This document shows, piece after piece, positions 1 to 6,096 of a stretch of DNA of 17,828 bases. The notes beneath the pieces were generated by a model. That model was not told where the DNA came from, searched no databases, and saw only the letters and a program-made list of their open reading frames with translations. Made by a program: the position numbers and the translations under genes. How positions within the stretch are numbered: position 1 is the first letter of the stretch; every line of letters begins with the position of its first letter. This stretch comes from Bryobacterales bacterium (lineage in GTDB: Bacteria; Acidobacteriota; Terriglobia; Bryobacterales; Bryobacteraceae). The stretch lies in the NCBI GenBank assembly GCA_003132865.1, contig PKYZ01000175.1:1-17828 (forward strand). Reading direction: 5' to 3'.

Positions 1-18
1 CCTGGAGGTCTGCCCCAC
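1..18. repeat. Partial copy of intergenic palindromic repeat (cut by window edge)
   Basis: The 18 bases cctggaggtctgccccac are identical to the right end (16805-16822) of the complete element at 16726-16822. In both places the TGCCCCAC terminus lies within two bases of the stop codon of a minus-strand gene. Only the loop and right arm of the outermost hairpin are inside the window, and the rest would lie to the left. It may act as a transcription terminator for the DUF2252 gene; that role is inference. Confidence 0.7.
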
Positions 19-19
19 G

Positions 20-1117
20 TTACTTGGCGGGCTTCTTCGCCGGATGCGATTTGCGCCACTCGTCCCAATCCTGGCTCACGGCTTTCAGCATCTCTTCGGC
101 GGCCTTCGGCAGCCAGCCCGCGCCGCGCTTGGCGAGATCGGCCTGGATGGCGCGGGCCTTCTTGCTGCCGAGATGCACGTTCGCCGTTTCGAACCCCATG
201 GCGTGCAGCAGCACCTTCTCGGAGCGTTCCTTGGGCAGCTCGGACAGCTCGATGCGCGAGCAATCCGGCGCCAGGCGGCGCACGATCCACCTGCCCTTCT
301 GCTTCACGTATGGATCGCAACAACGCACCGCGGTATCCAGGACCTCCTGATAGAGGAGGCGCGAGGAACCTTTGCAGCCCGCGGCCCACCAGCATGCCGA
401 AGGGGCCATGGCCTTGGCTTCGCGCGCGATGTGGCTGGCGTGCCACTCAGCCAGGGCCACGAAACGCTGGCGTCCCAGGCTCCCCAGCCCGGCCACGCGG
501 TGCATATGCCGCCCCGTAAGCTCGGGGTCGGGCAGCATACGCAATATGCCCTTCGCCGCCCCGTCCGGAATCCGGCCTTTGATGGGCTGGCATCTTTCGA
601 GCTTCTCCCAGAAACTGCAGACCTCTTTCAGCCGGTGCACCGCCATTTCGCGGAGCAGCGGGTGATGCTCGGCCAGCACGAAGGGACGCCCGCCGGCCGC
701 CAGCGACTCCGAATAGCCCTCCAGGATGGCGGCCGCCGCATTCTTCAGATCGAGAGCCAGGTGATTCTCCGAGATGGCAATGTGCGCGCTGGCTGCCAGG
801 CGGACCAAGTCGTGGGTGTACGGCAGCCGCCAGGTCTCGTCGAAGTCGTTGATGCCCCAGATCAAGCGGCCTTCGGAATCGCGCCACGTCCCGAAATTCT
901 CGACGTGCAGATCGCCCACGCCCAGCACTACCGGCGCGGACACCAGGCCGCCGCAGACTTCCGGCCAAATCTGCGCCCAGCGATAGTAGGTTGCGCGCAT
1001 GAATGGGAACAGGGCCGCCGACATCTGCTCGTGCTTGTGCTGCAGATCGGCGGGGACGATAGTGAGTTGTTTGGCCAGCCACTCTTCGTAGCGGGCGGTA
1101 GCTTTTTGGATTTTCAT
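20..1117 (-). CDS. DUF2252 family protein (kinase-like motifs)
   Basis: A 365-residue cytoplasmic protein with no signal peptide or membrane segment. It carries the DUF2252 hallmarks GDLHVENFG (residues 68-76) and NDFDE (90-94). These resemble the catalytic-loop and metal-binding motifs of aminoglycoside-phosphotransferase-like kinases. Further on are a glycine-rich segment GLGSLGRQRF (210-219) and REAKAM (232-237), where family members usually have a Lys-Glu pair. The substrate is unknown. The C-terminus is basic (HPAKKPAK). The ATG start has no clear Shine-Dalgarno sequence. The gene lies 24 bp downstream of the SixA-like gene on the same strand, so the two are probably co-transcribed. Its stop codon sits beside a repeat fragment. 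The family call is confident; kinase activity is inference from the motifs. Confidence 0.85.
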   Translation of the reverse strand: MKIQKATARYEEWLAKQLTIVPADLQHKHEQMSAALFPFMRATYYRWAQIWPEVCGGLVSAPVVLGVGDLHVENFGTWRDSEGRLIWGINDFDETWRLPYTHDLVRLAASAHIAISENHLALDLKNAAAAILEGYSESLAAGGRPFVLAEHHPLLREMAVHRLKEVCSFWEKLERCQPIKGRIPDGAAKGILRMLPDPELTGRHMHRVAGLGSLGRQRFVALAEWHASHIAREAKAMAPSACWWAAGCKGSSRLLYQEVLDTAVRCCDPYVKQKGRWIVRRLAPDCSRIELSELPKERSEKVLLHAMGFETANVHLGSKKARAIQADLAKRGAGWLPKAAEEMLKAVSQDWDEWRKSHPAKKPAK

Positions 1118-1141
1118 GCGAGGCCGAGCCCAGCACCCAGC

Positions 1142-1618
1142 TTATACCAATCGTGGCGTCAGCATCCATTTCAAGACGCCGCGCGGGGCGCCGCCGAAGC
1201 TCTCCTGATCGATGCGCACCAGCGCGGCTTTCTTGAGATCGACCTGCAGCGCGGGCGCCCCGAGCAGATATCCCACGGTCATTCCCAACAGTGGTTCGTG
1301 TCCGGCGATCAGCAAGGCAGGCTCGCGGCGGCGCGCGCAAATCGCATCCCAGACAGCCTTCGGCGCGGAGCCGGGCACCAGGATCTCGCTCTCCACGATC
1401 TTATGGCACCCGAGTACCTGCCCGGCTATGTGCGCGGTCTGCAGCGCCCGCCGATACGGGCTGGTCAGAATCAGCGAAGGCTTGAGACCCCCGTGACGGG
1501 CCTGCTCCAGCACGGCGCGCAGCTTCTCGCGGCCGGTGTCGGTTAGCGCGCGCTCCGCGTCCGGCACGCCCGCCTTGGCCTCCTCGGCGATTCCGTGGCG
1601 CAGGATATAGATCTCCAT
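1142..1618 (-). CDS. sixA: SixA-type phosphohistidine phosphatase (histidine phosphatase superfamily)
   Basis: A 158-residue protein, the usual size for SixA. It has the N-terminal RHG motif with the phospho-accepting His8 (YILRHG), the arginine-bearing SPYRRALQTA segment (53-62) and a second catalytic-site histidine in AGHEP (His107). SixA-type enzymes remove phosphate from phosphohistidine, for example on HPt domains or phosphotransferase-system proteins. The reading frame stays open upstream to about 1789. I chose the ATG at 1618 because the RHG motif of this family lies at the extreme N-terminus and the upstream translation resembles nothing. No strong ribosome-binding site is seen. It is the first gene of a likely two-gene unit with the DUF2252 gene and is divergent from the ROK kinase gene. 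Confidence 0.85.
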   Translation of the reverse strand: MEIYILRHGIAEEAKAGVPDAERALTDTGREKLRAVLEQARHGGLKPSLILTSPYRRALQTAHIAGQVLGCHKIVESEILVPGSAPKAVWDAICARRREPALLIAGHEPLLGMTVGYLLGAPALQVDLKKAALVRIDQESFGGAPRGVLKWMLTPRLV

Positions 1619-1749
1619 TACTCGATGGTAGCCCGCTTCCAGGCGCGCCTGGCCGGCGGCGGCTTCGCCGGATGCGATCTTTCGGGAGATGCAGCGGCAC
1701 ATAGCGGCGCTGCCCCTCGAAAAAGTGGATCCGCCGAACAATGGCTCCC

Positions 1750-1790
1750 GCGGCACCAAGGCTCCTGCGGCACCAAGAAGCGGCACCAAG
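1750..1790. repeat. Three short direct repeats of gcggcaccaag in the divergent intergenic region
   Basis: The 11-mer gcggcaccaag occurs at 1750-1760, 1768-1778 and 1780-1790. It occurs again at 1903-1913, where it encodes part of the GGTK nucleotide-binding motif of the ROK kinase. The repeats lie in the 262-bp gap between sixA and the ROK gene. The same gap holds a 10-bp palindrome (aggcgcgcct, 1641-1650) and a GC-rich hairpin (ccggcg/cgccgg, 1653-1671). A possible -10 box (tatgct, 1833-1838) precedes the ROK gene, but no convincing -35 accompanies it. The role is unknown. Confidence 0.5.
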
Positions 1791-1867
1791 AAGGAGAGCG
1801 GGAGGTTGAGGAAGTCGGGGTGGCTAGCGCGTTATGCTTGAATTTCCAGGCACAACCGGAACGGACA

Positions 1868-1877
1868 AGAAGGAAAG
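1868..1877 (+). promoter_or_regulatory. Ribosome-binding site supporting a TTG start
   Basis: The purine-rich agaaggaaag has an AAGGA core at 1870-1874, six bases before the TTG at 1881. No in-frame ATG lies near the DIGGTK motif, so this site decides the TTG start of the ROK kinase. Confidence 0.7.
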
Positions 1878-1880
1878 AAC

Positions 1881-2825
1881 TTGATCGGCGCAATCGATAT
1901 CGGCGGCACCAAGATCGCGGTTGGCGTGGTGGACAATGAAGGCCGCATCGCCGGTCGCGCCGAATGCCCCACCGCGCCGGAGCGCGGCTTCCGGGACGGC
2001 CTGCAACGCATGATCGCCATGCTGCGCGAGACCGCCGCATGCGCGGGAGCGGAACTGTGTGGCATCGGTATCGGTTGCACCGGCCCGGTCGATCCCTTCA
2101 CCGGCGTGCTTGGCACTGTCGATCTGCTGCCCGGATGGCAGGGCGGCGCAATCGTGGCGGGGCTTTCGGAAGCCTTCCACGTTCCGGTGGCCATGGAGAA
2201 CGATGCCGACGCCGCCGGTCTGGCGGAAGCCGTGCGGGGCGCCGGCCGCGGCAAGCGGCGCTTCCTGTACGTTACCGTGGGCACCGGCATCGGTGTCGCC
2301 ATCATCCTGGACGGAACGCTCTACCGCGGCGTGGATGGCTCCCACCCGGAGATCGGCCACCAGGTGATCGACGCCTCCGGGCCGCCCTGCTACTGCGGCG
2401 CTCGTGGATGCTGGGAGATCCTGGCAAGCGGGCCTGCCATATTGGCTTGGGCGCAGACCCACATCGCTCCGGACCATCCGGGTGATGGCGAACTGACCAT
2501 GAAACGGTTATGCGAGTTAGCGGACGCCGGCGACCCCGCGGCGCTCGCGGTGATGGACCGCCAGGGTTACTATCTGGGATTGGGCTTGGCCAATCTGGTC
2601 ACTACATTCTGCCCGGACACGATCGCGCTGGGCGGCGGCGTGATCGGGAGCAGCCACCTGTTTCTGGATCGCGCCCGCCAAGTCATCCGGCAATGCTGCA
2701 CTCTGGTTCCGTTCGACAGGGCCGAACTGGCCCTCGCCTCGTTGGGCGCAGATACCGCCCTGGCGGGCGCGGCGCAGGTCTGGCATCACCGCTTCGGGTC
2801 CGAAAGGAAAGCGCATGCGCTCTGA
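1881..2825 (+). CDS. ROK family sugar kinase (glucokinase / N-acetylhexosamine kinase type)
   Basis: A 314-residue cytoplasmic protein using a TTG start. It phosphorylates a hexose or amino sugar with ATP. The N-terminal phosphate-binding motif is DIGGTK (residues 6-11), the catalytic Asp lies in ENDAD (Asp108), and the glycine-rich VTVGTGIGVA spans 131-140. The ROK substrate/zinc signature is complete: PEIGH (Glu157, His160) followed by CYCGARGCWE with Cys170, Cys172 and Cys177. There is no N-terminal helix-turn-helix, so this is an enzyme rather than a NagC/XylR-type repressor. The end of the gene overlaps the start of the SIS gene by 11 bp, so the two are translationally coupled. That partner favours an amino-sugar substrate such as GlcNAc, GlcN or ManNAc over glucose, but the sequence alone cannot settle specificity. 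Confidence 0.92.
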   Translation: MIGAIDIGGTKIAVGVVDNEGRIAGRAECPTAPERGFRDGLQRMIAMLRETAACAGAELCGIGIGCTGPVDPFTGVLGTVDLLPGWQGGAIVAGLSEAFHVPVAMENDADAAGLAEAVRGAGRGKRRFLYVTVGTGIGVAIILDGTLYRGVDGSHPEIGHQVIDASGPPCYCGARGCWEILASGPAILAWAQTHIAPDHPGDGELTMKRLCELADAGDPAALAVMDRQGYYLGLGLANLVTTFCPDTIALGGGVIGSSHLFLDRARQVIRQCCTLVPFDRAELALASLGADTALAGAAQVWHHRFGSERKAHAL

Positions 2826-3846
2826 TCCCTCGATGGTGAAAGGGCCGTACTTGCGCGACATCCTCGCGCAGCCGCGCGCGCTGGAAGATACGGTCGCAGG
2901 ACTGTGCGATGCACCGTGGCTGGCGGACCTGGCCGGGTTCGACCGCATCGTACTGACCGGGATGGGCGCGTCCTATCATGCCCTGCACCCACTCCATATC
3001 CAACTTGTGGAGCACGGATTCCACGCGGTTGCCTACGAGACCTCCGAGCTGATTCACTACTTCGCCGCTGCCCTGGCGCCCCGGACCTTGTTGGTCGCAG
3101 TATCGCAGTCGGGCCGCAGTGTCGAGATCGTGCGGCTACTGGATGCGGCCGCCGGCCGCCTGCGCACCATCGGCGTAACCAACACGCCGGGATCTCCGCT
3201 GGCCACGCGCTCGGATTTTACGATTCTGACGCACGCGGGCGCGGAGTCGTCTGTGTCGTGCAAAACATTCGTGGCTACGCTGGTGGCGCTCGAATGGTTG
3301 GGGGCCGCGCTCCGGAGCGCAGATCGGAGACAGATCGAAAGCGCATTGCAGGGGGCGGCGCCGGCGGCGCAGGGCTACCTTTCCGGATGGAAAGCCAAGG
3401 CGAGCAGTCTGGCGAACCTGCTGGACGGTGTCCGCTCGCTGTTCGTGACCGGCCGGGGAGCCTCCATGGCGGCGGCCAGCGCGGGTGGCCTGATTCTCAA
3501 GGAATCGGCGCATTTCCACGCCGAAGGGATGACCTGCTCCGCCTTCCGGCACGGGCCTTTCGAAATGAGCGGCGCCGACGCTTTTGTGCTGGTCTTCGCA
3601 GGCGACCCAAAGACGGCGCCGCTGAATGAGAAACTGGTCCTGGACGTGCGCAACGCCGGTGGGAGGGCTGCGCTCATTGGGCCGCAATCGGACGTGGATG
3701 CCTTTCGCATTCCACTCACGCCACCCGCCATCCGCCCCGTTGTCGAGATCCTCCCGGTGCAGCTCGTGTCGTTGGCGCTGGCGGCCTTGGCCGGCCTCGA
3801 GCCCGGCAAGTTCAGACTGCTCACCAAGGTCACCACCATTGAATGA
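2815..3846 (+). CDS. Double-SIS GlmS-like sugar-phosphate isomerase/deaminase (NagB-II/AgaS-like)
   Basis: A 343-residue protein equivalent to the isomerase half of GlmS without the glutaminase domain. SIS domain 1 has TGMGASYHA (48-56) and SQSGRSVE (97-104). SIS domain 2 has RGASMAAAS, LKESAHFHAE and RHGPFEM. Residues matching E. coli GlmS Glu488, His504 and Lys603 are present at Glu230, His246 and Lys338, with the same Glu-His spacing of 16 and the same distance from the C-terminus. Lacking glutaminase, it should act as a glucosamine-6-phosphate deaminase (the NagB-II type known from Shewanella) or a related aminosugar-phosphate isomerase. An aaagga ribosome-binding site lies inside the ROK gene just before the ATG. 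The gene converges on the GGDEF-EAL gene across 82 bp in which I see no clear terminator. Confidence 0.88.
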   Translation: MRSDPSMVKGPYLRDILAQPRALEDTVAGLCDAPWLADLAGFDRIVLTGMGASYHALHPLHIQLVEHGFHAVAYETSELIHYFAAALAPRTLLVAVSQSGRSVEIVRLLDAAAGRLRTIGVTNTPGSPLATRSDFTILTHAGAESSVSCKTFVATLVALEWLGAALRSADRRQIESALQGAAPAAQGYLSGWKAKASSLANLLDGVRSLFVTGRGASMAAASAGGLILKESAHFHAEGMTCSAFRHGPFEMSGADAFVLVFAGDPKTAPLNEKLVLDVRNAGGRAALIGPQSDVDAFRIPLTPPAIRPVVEILPVQLVSLALAALAGLEPGKFRLLTKVTTIE

Positions 3847-3928
3847 TCCCCGCAACAATCAGCGGCGCGACGACCGTACGTGGCCGGCGTCTTAATGGAC
3901 GCTCGGCTACCCCAGGGGAATACGGGAA

Positions 3929-6094
3929 TTACAGGTTAGGCGAGTCGCCCACAACAACTGTCCCGGCAGGCGGCGACACAAGGCCAGCCGGAGGGGCCGG
4001 CAGATCGCCGGTCGCCGGGATCAGGGACCAGGCGGTTTTCCGGTCCGTGGGTTTGCCAAAGTAGTAGCCTTGCGCATACTCGCAATCGAGGGCCTTCAGT
4101 TGCGCGAGCTGTTGCGCCGTTTCCACGCCCTCCGCGATGACATCCATGCTCAGATTGTGGGCCAGCGCCACAATGGTGCGGACAATCTCCAGACTATCTG
4201 GGTCCAGGCCAATCCGGCTGACAAAGGCGCGGTCAATCTTAAGTGTCTGAACCGGCAGGTGTTGCAACTGGCTCAGCGAGGAGTAGCCGGTGCCAAAATC
4301 GTCGATATCCAGGCCGATGTGCAGGTCTCGCAGGCGCGCCAACAGCTTCGAGACGGTGTCCGAGTTCTGCATCATGGTGCTTTCGGTAATCTCGAAGCTC
4401 AGTCCGAACCCGCGGCTGCCCGGCCAACTCCGCCGCAGGATGCGCTCGATTTCGTCGTTTGCGCCCAATTCCGCCAATTGCACGGGCGAGAAATTCAGGT
4501 GCAGAGTCAGGGCGCCACCGCCGGGCAATAGCGCGGCCCCGGGCGCCGTCCCCAGCCAGCACTGCGCGTCCCGGCAGGCTTGCTCGAGGATCCAATGCCC
4601 GACCGGAACAATCAGCCCGGTCTCCTCGGCTACGGGGATGAACTCCATCGGAGGGATGAGGCCACGCAATGGATGTTGCCACCGCACCAGGGCCTCAAAT
4701 CCCGCAATGGCGCCGGTGCGAAGGTCGACAATCGGCTGGTAATGCAGCCGTAGTTCGTTGCGCTCCAAAGCCCGCCGCAGGTCTGTTTCCACCTGCAGGC
4801 GAGTGACGGCGCGCCGGCGCATGCCGGCGTCGAAGATCTCGAAGCGGGCTCTGCCCGCCCCTTTGGCGCAGTGCAGGGCCGTATCGGCGTCGCGCATCAA
4901 GTCCTCCGCGCGATCATAGCCGTTGGCGCTCCCGGCGATCCCGATGCTGGCAGTGACAAATACTTCGTGCCCATTCAGCACGAAAGGCGCGCGCATCGCC
5001 GCGCCGATGCGCTCGGCGACCGACACGGCATCGCCGTCTTGCCGGATCTCCTCCAGCAGCACCGCGAACTCATCGCCGGCCAGGCGCGCGACGCCGCAAT
5101 CTTCTTGCAGCCGCGCGACGGTGTCCGCGGCGCGCAGCCCGTCCCGCAGCCGTCTCGCAAGAGCCTTCAGCAACAGGTCCCCAGCCAGGTGTCCCAGGCT
5201 GTCGTTGACATTCTTAAAGCGGTCCACACCCAACAGCAGGATCGCAAACTCGCGCGCGGGGTGCCGCTTGGAGAGTTCGACCCGGCGCTCCAGCCGGTCC
5301 ATGAACAGCAGACGGTTGGGTAGACCGGTCAGTTGGTCGGCAACCTTCGCCGCGGTAATGTCGGTCAGCGAGCCGGCGATACGGATGGCATCGCCCGTTT
5401 CATTCCATACCGCCAACCCGCGGCTCAGCATCCAGCGATAGGTGCCGTCCTTACAGTGCATGCGCTGTTCGCATTCGAGTTGGGGAGTCTCCCGCCGGCA
5501 GTGCGTCGCCACTGCCGCTTGCAAGCGCGGGAAGTCGTCCGGATGCACGCGGCACAGCCATTCCTCGGGCCGCTGGCCGATTTCGCCGTCCCGGTAGCCT
5601 AGCATCTCTTTCCAGCGGGGCGAGTAATAGATCTCGCCCTTCTCCAGATCCCAGTCCCATAAGCCGTCGTTGGCGCCCCGCGCCGCTCGGGCGTAACGGT
5701 CCTCGCTCTCGCGCAAGGCTGTGGACAGCGTCTTTTGGGACAGCAGCGTGCGAATGCGAGCCAGCGCCACCGGCATGTCCACCGGCTTGGTGATATAGTC
5801 GTTGGCGCCCATTTGCAGAGCTTCCACGATGCTGGCGCTGTGGCCTTCGGCGGTCACCATGATCACCGGAAGCTGGGTGGGGGAGTATTGCTCGCGAATC
5901 GCCTGCAGCACCTCCATGCCGCTCATACCCGGCATGCGGATATCCAGCAGCACCATGTCCGGCGCCTGCTGCCGGATCGAGTCCAGCGCCTGGGGCCCGT
6001 CTTCGGCCAGCAGCACCTCGAATCCCTGACGCTGCAAGCGCCGGGACAGCATGTCCCGATTACTTTCTTCATCGTCCACAATCAGCAGCGCCAT
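3929..6094 (-). CDS. Response regulator REC-PAS-GGDEF-EAL (c-di-GMP turnover)
   Basis: 721 residues, cytoplasmic. REC (1-120) has acidic Asp7/Asp8, phospho-acceptor Asp51, Thr81 and Lys103. PAS/PAC follows at about 130-250 (WDWD, HPDDF, GSLTDIT). GGDEF spans about 255-425 with signature AGDEF (339-343). EAL spans about 435-690, and its catalytic residues are all present: EALVRW (467-472), Asn534, Glu568, Glu571, DDFGTG (598-603), Lys619, AEGVE (654-658), QGY (675-677). The GGDEF half is abnormal. The first Asp of the DxDxFK metal motif is Gly (LLGVDRFK, Gly289), and nine residues sit between the RAAD/VARL segment and AGDEF. The product is therefore probably a phosphorylation-controlled phosphodiesterase. 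The frame extends upstream to 6388, but the ATG at 6094 starts the REC domain exactly and follows the kinase stop by two bases. Confidence 0.93.
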   Translation of the reverse strand: MALLIVDDEESNRDMLSRRLQRQGFEVLLAEDGPQALDSIRQQAPDMVLLDIRMPGMSGMEVLQAIREQYSPTQLPVIMVTAEGHSASIVEALQMGANDYITKPVDMPVALARIRTLLSQKTLSTALRESEDRYARAARGANDGLWDWDLEKGEIYYSPRWKEMLGYRDGEIGQRPEEWLCRVHPDDFPRLQAAVATHCRRETPQLECEQRMHCKDGTYRWMLSRGLAVWNETGDAIRIAGSLTDITAAKVADQLTGLPNRLLFMDRLERRVELSKRHPAREFAILLLGVDRFKNVNDSLGHLAGDLLLKALARRLRDGLRAADTVARLQEDCGVARLAGDEFAVLLEEIRQDGDAVSVAERIGAAMRAPFVLNGHEVFVTASIGIAGSANGYDRAEDLMRDADTALHCAKGAGRARFEIFDAGMRRRAVTRLQVETDLRRALERNELRLHYQPIVDLRTGAIAGFEALVRWQHPLRGLIPPMEFIPVAEETGLIVPVGHWILEQACRDAQCWLGTAPGAALLPGGGALTLHLNFSPVQLAELGANDEIERILRRSWPGSRGFGLSFEITESTMMQNSDTVSKLLARLRDLHIGLDIDDFGTGYSSLSQLQHLPVQTLKIDRAFVSRIGLDPDSLEIVRTIVALAHNLSMDVIAEGVETAQQLAQLKALDCEYAQGYYFGKPTDRKTAWSLIPATGDLPAPPAGLVSPPAGTVVVGDSPNL

Positions 6095-6096
6095 TT

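Noticed and set aside
44..1546. 500-codon plus-strand open frame over the DUF2252 and sixA genes
   Set aside because: It crosses two well-supported minus-strand genes and its translation shows only low-complexity antisense character.
36..1678. 15-base match ttcgccggatgcgat at 36-50 and 1664-1678
   Set aside because: One copy is in the DUF2252 C-terminal codons and the other in the sixA upstream region. The surrounding similarity fades within a few bases, so it is not good evidence of a duplication or attachment site.
1619..1789. N-terminal extension of the SixA-like protein
   Set aside because: The 57 extra residues resemble nothing, and SixA proteins begin a few residues before the RHG motif.
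3847..3928. Terminator between the convergent SIS and GGDEF-EAL genes
   Set aside because: Only a 4-bp stem (cccc/gggg) and weak partial pairings are visible, with no T-run, so no terminator is called.
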